From: Clostridium tepidum
GTDB taxonomy: Bacteria; Bacillota; Clostridia; Clostridiales; Clostridiaceae
NCBI RefSeq assembly: GCF_002008345.1
Contig: NZ_MRAE01000012.1
Location: 1 to 64,000 of the forward strand
Reading direction: 5' to 3'
DNA: 64,000 nucleotides
Shown piece after piece: positions 1 through 7,786 of this stretch. Below the pieces are notes generated by a model. It ran no database searches, was not told where the DNA came from, and saw only the letters and a list, made by a program, of their open reading frames with translations. How positions within the stretch are numbered: position 1 is the stretch's first letter; each line of letters starts with the position of its first letter. The translations under genes were made by a program, and so were the position numbers.

Positions 1-96
1 ATATATAATATATTATATAGAAAATGGGGGGGTGAGTTTTAGATTAACATAAAAAATATATAATATTAATGTTGAATTTGCGTTAGCAATTTACAG

Positions 97-128
97 GGTA
101 TAAGGTTTCCTTATTACCTTCTTTTGTT
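97..128 (+). terminator. Probable rho-independent terminator
   Basis: GGTATAAGG and CCTTATTACC form a stem with a one-base bulge and a very short loop, followed by a T-rich run. It would end transcription from phage genes left of the window. Apart from a doubtful 33-codon frame at 161-262, I see nothing gene-like in positions 1-286. Confidence 0.45.
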
Positions 129-160
129 TACAACATATGTGCAATAGAATTAATATAGTA

Positions 161-262
161 ATGTATGATGGAGAAGGAATGGCTATATTAGTACGCTATA
201 AGTGTATGAAATGTGATTATAGGGATTATATGTTATATCATATGTTGTGCTATATGTTGTGA
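161..262 (+). CDS. Doubtful 33-aa ORF with a CxxC pair
   Basis: A short frame encoding 33 residues with the stretch KCMKCDYRDY, a CxxC pair that could be half of a zinc knuckle. No clear ribosome binding site precedes its ATG, so it may be chance. It lies between a terminator-like hairpin and the better-supported small gene at 287. No function can be assigned. Confidence 0.2.
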   Translation: MYDGEGMAILVRYKCMKCDYRDYMLYHMLCYML

Positions 263-286
263 TATAGGCATTGAGGAGGAATAAAT

Positions 287-427
287 ATGAATAATATAAA
301 AAATGAATTAGATAAAATAATGAAGGAATATAAAAAAGAAATGGAATTAAAAAATAAAATAATAGAGGATAGATATAAAATAATGAGTTTGTTGTGTGAT
401 GAGATTATGTTGGAATGTAGAAAATAG
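287..427 (+). CDS. Small phage protein, 46 aa, unknown function
   Basis: ATG preceded at good spacing by a strong Shine-Dalgarno (GAGGAGG, 274-280). The product is a 46-residue, highly charged, Lys/Glu-rich peptide, probably one helix or coiled coil, ending in a Cys-containing tail (LLCDEIMLECRK). It sits 39 bp upstream of the large polymerase-like gene and is probably co-transcribed with it. I recognise no family. The call rests on the ribosome binding site and the tight spacing. Confidence 0.55.
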   Translation: MNNIKNELDKIMKEYKKEMELKNKIIEDRYKIMSLLCDEIMLECRK

Positions 428-466
428 ATATTGTGTATCAGATAAAATTTAGGGAGGAATGGGAAT

Positions 467-3229
467 ATGATTAAGAATAATGTAAAAATAAATTTAGAGG
501 AAGAAGTAAAAATAATGAGTTTGGAAGGGAGCAGCATACTAAAAAACAATGAGAGAGAAGAAACAATAAATAAAATATATAATATTAACTTTAACAAATC
601 CTTACTATTAAATAAATTAATAGATTTAGGACTAAATGTAAGTAAAATGAATACAACTAGAGATATAATTAATGTAAGATTCAGTTATGGATTTGATAAA
701 GATGTAAAGAAAATTGAAGAATTAGAGAAACAAATAAATGAGTTAAAACAAGAAATTGAGGAAAGTAAAGATGGAGATGAATTATTTGCAGATACAAGAG
801 GTAAAACAAAAATAATCGAAGCAAGAAGAAAAGAAAGAAAAGAATTATCAAAAAAAATAAAGCAATTGGAGCAACGAATTAAAGATTTAAAACTAAATAA
901 AGATGATGTAAGAGAGAAAATATATAAAGATGGATTTTTCTTAGATTATTACAAAGTTAAAAAAGATGAAAATAAGAGAATTGTTAAGGATTCAGAAGGA
1001 AATAAAGTACATATATTAGATAAAAGAATAAATTATGTATATTGGTTTAGAACATCGGCAAAAGCTAGAGTTGGAGAGGTTTTCTTTATTAATGTAGAAT
1101 TAGCAGATAAAATAAATAAATGGCAACAAATGGGTATTGCATTTGACAAAAATGAAAAATGTAAACTAGTAGAAATGGAAGCATATAAGGCTTTAACTGC
1201 ATCTAGTTTAGAAGGATTAGTTAAGATTAATCCTAGAACAGAAATTCTTGTTATAAATGATTTAGATAGTTATTCTGTACATAAATGTAAATTAGTTAAG
1301 GTTAAAAATGATAAATGTTATGTAGAAGATGATGGCAATTATAAGCTAAAAAATACATTATTTGACGGACAGGCATTGATGGATGAATCTCTATTTACTG
1401 GTATACTAAAAGGCAAAGGAATGGCTTTATTGAGACAGCATATGTTTAAAAGTTGTGGATTTAATACCAATATACAATTGTTCTTTAGAAATTATTGTAT
1501 GGAAAATGGACTAGATTATAATACATTAACTATTACAGATAAATATGGTAGAGAGTTATTGGCTAAGAATATTAAGCTTATAACTACAGAAAACAGCATG
1601 AAGTGGGAAAAGTTCGATACAACTATGGAAGATTGGATTAAAGCAGTAGAAAATGATGGAAATGTTTTTGGAATAGTTAAGACAGAACATAAAAGCAAAT
1701 ATAATAATTTGCAAAGAATGTCTTACCAGATGCTTAATACATTAGATCCAGAAAAGGTTGATATGGATAATATTCTTAAAGATACATTAGATTATACAGA
1801 AAATATTAAAAATAGTATTAATGGATTTATGAGTTACTTAGACATTACAAAAAACGATATGAATATTAATCAGATGCTTATAGACCTATATAATAGAAAC
1901 AAGAATATAGTTGGTACAGAATTATTTAGAGATTATAAAAAATATCAAATAAGAGATTGGAAGGATAGATTAAAGGCAGGAAAGTTATTAATTAATGGGG
2001 ATAATCTTACTATAGTAGGTAATCCTTATACAATGTTATTACATAGTGTAGGACAAGTACCTAATATTAATAATGTATTAGATAATAACTTTGTAGATGA
2101 TAGCCTAGGGCAAGGAAATGTATGTTATACTACTAGATTTACAGAAAATGAAGAATTAGCTTGTTTTAGAAATCCACATAATGCTCCAAATAATATTTAT
2201 CATGCTAAAAATACTAGAAATAAATTAATGTATACATATTTTAATTTTACAGAAAATATTATAGCTTGTAATTTAATTAATACAGATTTTCAAGACAGGC
2301 TAAATGGTTCAGACCAAGATTCAGATTTTGCATTAGTTACTAATCAAAAGGATATAGTTAATTTTGCGAAATACACTAAAGAAAATTATCCAACTATTGT
2401 TAATTGTATTCCTAAAGACAAAAAACCATATCAAAATAACATGAAAAACATGGCTGATATAGATAATACTTTAGCAAAATCAAAATCTGATATTGGAATA
2501 ACATCAAATATAGCTCAAATAGCCCTTTCTTGGTATATGGATAGTAAAGATAAAGAATTGGCAGATGTAGTATGTATTTGTAGTGTACTTGCACAAGTTG
2601 CCATCGACAATGCAAAAAGAAAATATGCTGTAAATTTACAGGAGCAAATAAGAAATATAAATAAATTAGAATGTATGGATGTAAAAGTTAATAATAAAAA
2701 TGCTAAACCTTCATTTTGGAAATATACATCAGATTCATTTAAAAAAGAAGATAAAAGAAAATTATTAAAAGTTAATTGTTTTATGTGTTTATTAGAAAAT
2801 AAAATAAATAAAATAAATGACAGTAAGAAAATTGATAATGTAGATATTTTACAATTATTAGATAAGAAAATTAGAAACAAATACAAACACGAACAAATAC
2901 AAAGTATTATTGATAAATACAAAGAATTTAAGAAAACAGATAATTATTTAATTAATAAAATAAGAAATACAAGAAATAAAGAATATAAAGCTATATTAGT
3001 ACAACAACAAAAAGACAATTTAATAAATATTAACGATAAGATTGGTAAAATAAAAATAAATGAAAAAAATATGAAGGCTTTAATTAAAAAGTTTGCGGAT
3101 AAAAAAAATAAAGATTTAGATACAGATTTCTTACAATTATTATATAAGAATAAGAAAGAAACATTTTTAGAAGTATTCGTGGAAGATGAAAAGGGAGTAA
3201 AACAGAACTTGAAAAGTCTTGTAATCTAG
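467..3229 (+). CDS. Putative single-chain DPBB RNA polymerase (YonO/RdRp-like)
   Basis: A 920-residue phage protein, start fixed by GGGAGG at 452-457. Seen: a charged coiled-coil N-terminal region (about residues 80-150), FDGQALMD at 299-306, RQHMFK at 323-328, FRNPH at 567-571 and GSDQDSD at 614-620. In double-psi-beta-barrel RNA polymerases (multisubunit beta', SPbeta YonO, eukaryotic RdRp/QDE-1) a D-x-D-x-D loop binds the catalytic Mg2+. In RdRps it reads GSDLDGD and follows an R-x-P element by some 50 residues. D616, D618 and D620, and the roughly 48-residue spacing from RNPH, match that layout. The rest of the C-terminus (700-920) is Lys-rich. Inference: it transcribes phage genes or acts on phage RNA. 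The usual glycine of DxDGD is serine here, so activity is unproven. A terminator follows at 3409. Family call likely, function tentative. Confidence 0.7.
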   Translation: MIKNNVKINLEEEVKIMSLEGSSILKNNEREETINKIYNINFNKSLLLNKLIDLGLNVSKMNTTRDIINVRFSYGFDKDVKKIEELEKQINELKQEIEESKDGDELFADTRGKTKIIEARRKERKELSKKIKQLEQRIKDLKLNKDDVREKIYKDGFFLDYYKVKKDENKRIVKDSEGNKVHILDKRINYVYWFRTSAKARVGEVFFINVELADKINKWQQMGIAFDKNEKCKLVEMEAYKALTASSLEGLVKINPRTEILVINDLDSYSVHKCKLVKVKNDKCYVEDDGNYKLKNTLFDGQALMDESLFTGILKGKGMALLRQHMFKSCGFNTNIQLFFRNYCMENGLDYNTLTITDKYGRELLAKNIKLITTENSMKWEKFDTTMEDWIKAVENDGNVFGIVKTEHKSKYNNLQRMSYQMLNTLDPEKVDMDNILKDTLDYTENIKNSINGFMSYLDITKNDMNINQMLIDLYNRNKNIVGTELFRDYKKYQIRDWKDRLKAGKLLINGDNLTIVGNPYTMLLHSVGQVPNINNVLDNNFVDDSLGQGNVCYTTRFTENEELACFRNPHNAPNNIYHAKNTRNKLMYTYFNFTENIIACNLINTDFQDRLNGSDQDSDFALVTNQKDIVNFAKYTKENYPTIVNCIPKDKKPYQNNMKNMADIDNTLAKSKSDIGITSNIAQIALSWYMDSKDKELADVVCICSVLAQVAIDNAKRKYAVNLQEQIRNINKLECMDVKVNNKNAKPSFWKYTSDSFKKEDKRKLLKVNCFMCLLENKINKINDSKKIDNVDILQLLDKKIRNKYKHEQIQSIIDKYKEFKKTDNYLINKIRNTRNKEYKAILVQQQKDNLININDKIGKIKINEKNMKALIKKFADKKNKDLDTDFLQLLYKNKKETFLEVFVEDEKGVKQNLKSLVI

Positions 3230-3277
3230 TAATACCAATGGTTGCAGAAGATTGACGAGAGTTACGCTATGATAGGA

Positions 3278-3430
3278 GGATAAATTTTTATTTATTTTCT
3301 TATCCGGGGATTTTGTATTGCAGGTATTTCTGTAAATACAAGAGTTATAACTATAATTTTAGAGTTGTTGGACTGGAACAACGTTAAAAACACCAGCATT
3401 TTACAGAAAAGGCAGATTAATTTCTGCCTT
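3278..3430 (+). other. String of stem-loops downstream of the polymerase-like gene
   Basis: Consecutive small stems: GGATAA/TTATCC (3278-3305), GTATTT/AAATAC with a 4-nt loop (3324-3339), the palindrome AGTTATAACT (3342-3351), GTTGTT/AACAAC with a 7-nt loop (3364-3382), and the terminator stem at 3409-3430. A perfect AGGAGG (3275-3280) overlaps the first stem but has no ATG, GTG or TTG at normal spacing. This could be a structured 3' UTR, a small RNA or a leader. I recognise no known RNA family. Confidence 0.35.
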
Positions 3431-3447
3431 CTTTATATATTTTTTTA
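3409..3447 (+). terminator. Rho-independent terminator after the polymerase-like gene
   Basis: AAGGCAGA, a 6-nt loop and TCTGCCTT form a perfect stem, followed by a T-rich tail with seven consecutive Ts. It separates the polymerase-like gene from the Rha module. Confidence 0.8.
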
Positions 3448-3537
3448 TTGTAAAGTATTATAACCTTTAAGTATAACATACACATAATAGTATGTCAACA
3501 GGTTAATTAAAAATAATAAAAAAATGGAGGAGATAAA

Positions 3538-3630
3538 ATGACATTAGTACAAAAAGAAAATTTAAAAAAGATTTTGAAGGATATTGCAGAAGTAGTATCT
3601 TTTTCTTTTTATATACCCTTTATTATTTAA
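3538..3630 (+). CDS. Small hydrophobic-tailed peptide, 30 aa
   Basis: Strong ribosome binding site (GGAGGAGA, 3526-3533) five bases before the ATG. The 30-residue product has a basic amphipathic first half (MTLVQKENLKKILKDI) and a hydrophobic aromatic C-terminus (VSFSFYIPFII). It could be a leader peptide or a membrane-active microprotein. A weak hairpin and T-run follow at about 3650-3680. From 3631 to 3773 there is no other gene; CGCAG/CTGCG forms a short stem near 3709-3731. Confidence 0.5.
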   Translation: MTLVQKENLKKILKDIAEVVSFSFYIPFII

Positions 3631-3773
3631 ACATAGTAAAGGCTAGTGGATAAAAGTTAATCCTCATCCTTTTTTTAAAATTAAATATAGAATTAGTAGA
3701 TTATACTACGCAGTTTTGGATAGGTTCTGCGATAGAAAAGACCTTCCCATTCAAAAAATAAAAAGGGAAAAGG

Positions 3774-4916
3774 ATGATGGGGAAAATGAAAAATGTAAAA
3801 GAAATATTAAATGTTACAAAAGAAGGATTTACGATTAAATCTACAGATTTAGTAGATATTATCAACAAATTTAGAAAAGAAGAAGGTAGAAAAGTAGAAC
3901 TACAACATAAGAGTTTTATGGCTAAAATTAGAAAAGAACTAGAAATACTAGAGAAACTAGGATTAAAGGGTGAGCAAAATATTTTGCCGACATATTATTT
4001 AGACAAACAAGGTAAAGAAAGAGAATGTTTTGAATTAAATCGTGATGGTATGCTCCAAATGTTAAACTCAGAAAGTACATATTGTAGATATAAAACTATA
4101 GAATACATAAATAAATTAGAAGATATTATAAATAAAACAACTAAAAATTATTCTTTGAGGATGGATAATTTAACTAGATTATTTTTAAGGGTATATCCAC
4201 AAGAGTATGAATCTATTGCTAAAGAAATAATAGAATATCATATTAACTTGCCTAAAAAACTAAGATTGGATAAAAGACATAGAAAAATGGATAAAACAGA
4301 ATATAAGCAATTTGTTAGGGATAAGTTGGTACAAGCATTAGAAGAAATACAAAAAGATATAAATAATAAGGATATAGTATCAATTCGATTATATGCAAAA
4401 GATTTAATAATTAAATTAAAAAATGGATTGCTAGAGACAAACAATAGAAGCAAAGGTCAATTATTGGGTAATAAAGAGAGAGAAATTGAAGAGTTTGAAA
4501 ATGAGTTACAATATTTAGATCCACCAATTGAAGATTATACTTGTGTACATATACATCCATTTTCTTATAATTATATGACGGAAATTGGAGAGGATTGGAC
4601 AACTGGAGAGCCTAAAATAGTAAATAGGGAAGCATATAAAAAATGGCAAAGAGATTTTCCACGACATGAATTAGACAAAGAAGGACTAGAATTAGACTAT
4701 AATAAGAAAACTTATTTATGGTTGAAATATGATTGTTTACCTAAATTTGATGCAGGAGATAATTTTATTAAGGCTTTTAAAGATGAATTAGCTAGAGCAT
4801 ATAACGTAGATGATAAAAACATAATGCTGATGAGAAGTGATGTAAATGAATTTGTAAATAGCTATAGTGATGGAAAAATATATTACATAATAAGACAAGC
4901 AAGGGAGGATTGCTAG
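3774..4916 (+). CDS. Rha-family phage regulator with RusA-like C-terminus
   Basis: 380 residues. The first ~125 residues match the phage Rha regulator pattern: a helical N-terminal part, HKSFMAKIRKELE, then a YYLDKQGKE...FELNRDGMLQML segment, and YKTIEYINKLE. Rha proteins regulate phage lytic growth. The C-terminal segment has D326-A-G-D329-N followed by IKAFKDEL and V-D346-D347-K-N-I. This resembles the PDxDNLxK...DD layout of RusA-type Holliday junction resolvases, although the first two aspartates are two rather than one residue apart. ATG codons at 3774, 3777 and 3786 are all possible starts; 3786 (MKNVKE) is also well placed. The next gene begins one base after this stop. Rha call good, RusA-like tail tentative. 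Confidence 0.7.
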   Translation: MMGKMKNVKEILNVTKEGFTIKSTDLVDIINKFRKEEGRKVELQHKSFMAKIRKELEILEKLGLKGEQNILPTYYLDKQGKERECFELNRDGMLQMLNSESTYCRYKTIEYINKLEDIINKTTKNYSLRMDNLTRLFLRVYPQEYESIAKEIIEYHINLPKKLRLDKRHRKMDKTEYKQFVRDKLVQALEEIQKDINNKDIVSIRLYAKDLIIKLKNGLLETNNRSKGQLLGNKEREIEEFENELQYLDPPIEDYTCVHIHPFSYNYMTEIGEDWTTGEPKIVNREAYKKWQRDFPRHELDKEGLELDYNKKTYLWLKYDCLPKFDAGDNFIKAFKDELARAYNVDDKNIMLMRSDVNEFVNSYSDGKIYYIIRQAREDC

Positions 4917-4917
4917 T

Positions 4918-5121
4918 ATGAAAATGATTAGGAATTATATGTTAAATGGAAGATATACGATAGCTACAAGTGGTAATAAAATATTGATAATTGGTGACGG
5001 AGAGAAAGTATTTAGAGAATATGACAATATAAATGAATTAATCGATGAAATATTAAAATATGATTATCAAGAAATTAAGTTTGGTAAAGTCGATGGTAGA
5101 CATAAGATTAGTTATTTATAA
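4918..5121 (+). CDS. Hypothetical phage protein, 67 aa
   Basis: Starts immediately after the Rha gene stop, with GGGAGG at 4903-4908 inside the end of rha, so translation is probably coupled. The 67 residues predict a small mostly beta protein (RYTIATSGNKILIIGDGEKVFREY) followed by a helix. No family recognised. From 5122 to 5278 there is only A+T-rich DNA with one short stem (AGGCT...AGCCT near 5238-5256) just before the next ribosome binding site. Confidence 0.65.
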   Translation: MKMIRNYMLNGRYTIATSGNKILIIGDGEKVFREYDNINELIDEILKYDYQEIKFGKVDGRHKISYL

Positions 5122-5278
5122 TTTATAGAAGTACATATTTTTTTATTAATTTTAAAAATACATATAATTATCTAATTATATCATAACATACATAAGAAAT
5201 AATGTCAAGAGAAAAATGAAAATAATAATAAATTGCATAGGCTTGAAATACAGCCTTTGCGTAAGGAGGATGGGAATT

Positions 5279-5794
5279 ATGATAAAGCAAAATTTAGTGG
5301 GAATTTATGGAATAGAGGATATTAAGACAGGAAATATTTACGTGGGACAAAGTGCAGATATTGCAAAAAGGTGGAGCAATCATAGCGCTTTTTTAAAAAA
5401 TAATGAACATTGCTACAAGGAATTACAAGAAGCATATAATTTAGATTGTAATAGAATAAAGTATACAATTTTAGAGGAGTGTAATGAAAATGAATTGAAG
5501 GAACGTGAGGATTGGTGGATTCAACACGTACAGAGGGTAGACGGTTGGAATCTTATTAATAAACAAAAATTTGGTGGAAATCATAATACGAAAGTAAAAG
5601 ATACAACAAAAATGAAGGCTGCACAAAGAGGAGAAAAAAACGGCAATTGTAGATTAAGAAAAGAAGATGTAAGAGAAATTAAGAGATTATTGGCTAAAGG
5701 TGTTACACAAAAAGAGTTGGCAAGGCAATATTGTGTTAGTAAAACGCATATAAGCAATATCGCTAATGGAAAGAGATGGAAGAATGTAAAATAG
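5279..5794 (+). CDS. Free-standing GIY-YIG endonuclease with HTH
   Basis: 171 residues; start set by AAGGAGG (5263-5269), so ATG codons further upstream are not used. The GIY-YIG nuclease domain (about residues 7-95) shows GIYGI, IYVGQS, AKRW (catalytic Arg) and the EREDWWI segment carrying the metal-binding Glu. A NUMOD-like linker (KMKAAQRGEKNGNCRL) and a C-terminal helix-turn-helix (TQKELARQYCVSKTHISNI) follow. Such proteins are homing endonucleases that cut an intronless or HEG-less allele to spread. It is not inside an intron and lies about 1.4 kb upstream of terS. It could serve the ORF-less group I intron in the tape measure gene in trans (inference). Confidence 0.85.
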   Translation: MIKQNLVGIYGIEDIKTGNIYVGQSADIAKRWSNHSAFLKNNEHCYKELQEAYNLDCNRIKYTILEECNENELKEREDWWIQHVQRVDGWNLINKQKFGGNHNTKVKDTTKMKAAQRGEKNGNCRLRKEDVREIKRLLAKGVTQKELARQYCVSKTHISNIANGKRWKNVK

Positions 5795-5806
5795 GAGGAG
5801 ATAAGT

Positions 5807-6160
5807 ATGGATAATATAGAAATGGAAAATAGACAAAAGAAATTATTAGATGAATTGGGTGTAGAGTTAGAAAAATTAAATAAAAAATTATTGAGGGAAT
5901 TGGAGGAGAGAAAAATGGATAGAGAAATTAAAATTGTGAATAGGGGAAAGGTAGCGTACCTTTATTGTAATAGCAAATTTGAGGATAGGATAGAAAAAAT
6001 AACAAGGAATGGACAGGAAATGTATGCTTTTGTGTATGTGTTGGATGAAGAGATACAGGATCTATTAAATGAATATGATAGGAATACAGAATTAAAGAGG
6101 TATAATAGTGCATTTAAGCATGTGGCATTAGCTGTAAAAAAATGTAGGGCACAAGAATAG
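5807..6160 (+). CDS. Hypothetical phage protein, 117 aa, coiled-coil N-terminus
   Basis: AGGAGGAG precedes the ATG, 12 bp after the GIY-YIG gene. Residues 1-40 are a charged helix likely to form a coiled coil (LLDELGVELEKLNKKLL). The rest is a small alpha/beta domain (KVAYLYCNSKFEDRIEKI). An internal ATG at about codon 37 (MDREIKI), with its own GGAGGAG, could give a shorter product. No family recognised. Confidence 0.6.
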   Translation: MDNIEMENRQKKLLDELGVELEKLNKKLLRELEERKMDREIKIVNRGKVAYLYCNSKFEDRIEKITRNGQEMYAFVYVLDEEIQDLLNEYDRNTELKRYNSAFKHVALAVKKCRAQE

Positions 6161-6180
6161 TACATATAAAAATAAATAGT

Positions 6181-6207
6181 AGAGTATCTGAAAAGGTGCT
6201 CTTTTTT
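6181..6207 (+). terminator. Rho-independent terminator
   Basis: AGAGTATC and GGTGCTCT pair over eight positions (two G-U pairs) around a 4-6 nt loop, followed by six Ts. It isolates the second GIY-YIG gene from upstream transcription. Confidence 0.65.
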
Positions 6208-6235
6208 AATTTGTGTAAATATTGTGAGGGATTTT

Positions 6236-7168
6236 ATGGGAAAAATATGTGGTATCTATATGATTAAAAATAAAATTAATAATAAATCTTATATAGGTCA
6301 ATCAATAGATATAGAAGAAAGATGGAAACAACATATAAGAGAATTTAAAGGTAATTATCATTATAATATATATTTACAAAATTCATGGAATAAATATGGA
6401 CAAGATAATTTTGAATTTAGCATTATTGAAGAATGTTGTGAGAATAGTTTAGATGAAAAGGAAATATATTGGATAGATTACTATAAGACTTATGAAAAAG
6501 AAAAGGGTTATAATCTTACTTTTTGCGGTCAATTAAATAATAAATGTTATACAGAAGATATTAAAGAAAAAATGAGTAGAATAAGATTAAAAAATGATAA
6601 TTTCAGAGGAGATAATTTAAAACAAAGTGTTTTATCTGATAAAGAAGTATTTGATATAAAACATTTGTTAGTAAAAGGCATAAAGCCAATTGAGGTATCA
6701 AAAAAATATGGTGTGAGTGAACAAGTAATACATCATATAAAAAAATGCAATACTTGGAAACATATATGTCCAGAATTAAATAAGGATTTAGTAAGATTAG
6801 TTAAAGATGGCAAATGTGAAAATAATCCACGTTCAATTTTAAAAAATGATACTGTATTAAAAATAAAAATAGATTTAGCTAATAAATTAAGTAGTGAATA
6901 TGTGGCAGAAAAGTATAATTTAAATGTTAAAACTGTAAATAATATAAAATACTTAAAAAATTACATTGAAATTGGAGAAGAATGGAATGGTAGATTAAGA
7001 AAAATTACAAAAAAACAAGCAAAAAATTTAAGTAAAGAAGAAGTATTAGAAATAAGAGAGTTAATTAAAAAAGGTTATGGAAATACAGAGATAAGTAGAA
7101 AATTACATATAGGATTAGATGTTGTAAAAAACATTAAATATGGTAAAACATATAAAAACATAAGCTAA
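6236..7168 (+). CDS. GIY-YIG endonuclease with repeated HTH modules
   Basis: 310 residues; ATG with GTGAGGG five bases upstream. N-terminal GIY-YIG domain (CGIYMI, SYIGQS, EERW, then a DEKEIYWIDYYK segment supplying the Glu). The C-terminal two thirds holds at least three similar helix-turn-helix units: GIKPIEVSKKYGVSEQV, SSEYVAEKYNLNVKTV and GYGNTEISRKLHIGLDVV. These are typical of the modular DNA-binding tails of homing endonucleases. It is a second free-standing homing endonuclease, immediately upstream of terS; the packaging region is a common home for such genes in phages. The A+T-richness matches its neighbours. Confidence 0.85.
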   Translation: MGKICGIYMIKNKINNKSYIGQSIDIEERWKQHIREFKGNYHYNIYLQNSWNKYGQDNFEFSIIEECCENSLDEKEIYWIDYYKTYEKEKGYNLTFCGQLNNKCYTEDIKEKMSRIRLKNDNFRGDNLKQSVLSDKEVFDIKHLLVKGIKPIEVSKKYGVSEQVIHHIKKCNTWKHICPELNKDLVRLVKDGKCENNPRSILKNDTVLKIKIDLANKLSSEYVAEKYNLNVKTVNNIKYLKNYIEIGEEWNGRLRKITKKQAKNLSKEEVLEIRELIKKGYGNTEISRKLHIGLDVVKNIKYGKTYKNIS

Positions 7169-7181
7169 GGAGGTGAAAGAT

Positions 7182-7634
7182 ATGTCTAAAGAAAGAAAAG
7201 TTGGACAACCTTTAAAATGGAATAACCCAAAAGAATTACAAGAAAAAATACTCGAATACTTTGATTGGACTAAAGAAAATGATATGAATATAACTGTAAC
7301 TGGTTTGGCTTGGTATTTAGGATGTAGCAAACAAACATTACAAAATTATGAGAACTGCGAAGACAATAATTGGTTAAAAAGATGTAGTGATGAGGAAAAG
7401 AAACAATATGTAGACTTGTTAAAAGATGCCAAAAGATTTATAGAGATGAATTATGAAGAACGATTATACGATAGAGCTAAAACTACTGGTGGAATTTTTG
7501 CACTTAAAAATCTGTTTGGTTGGAAAGACCAGCAAGAGATAGTAACAACTAATAAAGAAACAGATATATCTAAGGAAGATATAGACAAACAATTAGAAGA
7601 ACTTGGCGTTAATATAGAAGATACAGAAGAATAA
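7182..7634 (+). CDS. terS: Terminase small subunit
   Basis: 150 residues; the start is chosen for AAGGAGGTG (7167-7175) at ideal spacing. The sequence fits small terminase/DNA-packaging proteins of Firmicute phages: a Lys-Pro-rich N-terminus, a helix-turn-helix region (TGLAWYLGCSKQTLQNY), then GGIFALKNLFGWKD, and an acidic C-terminal tail that in the family contacts the large subunit. It recognises phage DNA at the packaging start site. Unusually, it is separated from terL by a recombinase gene. Confidence 0.85.
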   Translation: MSKERKVGQPLKWNNPKELQEKILEYFDWTKENDMNITVTGLAWYLGCSKQTLQNYENCEDNNWLKRCSDEEKKQYVDLLKDAKRFIEMNYEERLYDRAKTTGGIFALKNLFGWKDQQEIVTTNKETDISKEDIDKQLEELGVNIEDTEE

Positions 7635-7659
7635 AAGTTATTAAAATTAAAATTTTAAT

Positions 7660-7732
7660 GTGAATAACCACCGATTATACTTGATTTTATTAAAAGATAA
7701 GTATATAATAATAATTGTAGTGAATAACCACC
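7660..7732 (+). repeat. 13-bp direct repeats GTGAATAACCACC 60 bp apart
   Basis: Perfect copies at 7660-7672 and 7720-7732, exactly 60 bp apart, just upstream of a tyrosine recombinase gene. The second copy also forms a stem with a downstream element (CCACCTA at 7728 with TAGGTGG ending about 7754). They may be binding sites for the recombinase or another phage regulator. This is inference from position only. Confidence 0.55.
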
Positions 7733-7786
7733 TATAATCCGTATTTTAGGTGGAAACTATAATTATTATGAAAAGGTGGAATTATT

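Noticed and set aside
2412-2922. Minus-strand frames inside the polymerase-like gene
   Set aside because: Composition of shadow frames: hydrophobic Leu/Phe/Ile-rich translations of A+T-rich antisense, without ribosome binding sites.
3275-3450. Open frame after AGGAGG beginning with ATT
   Set aside because: It would need a very rare start codon and runs through the terminator; the hairpins explain the region better.
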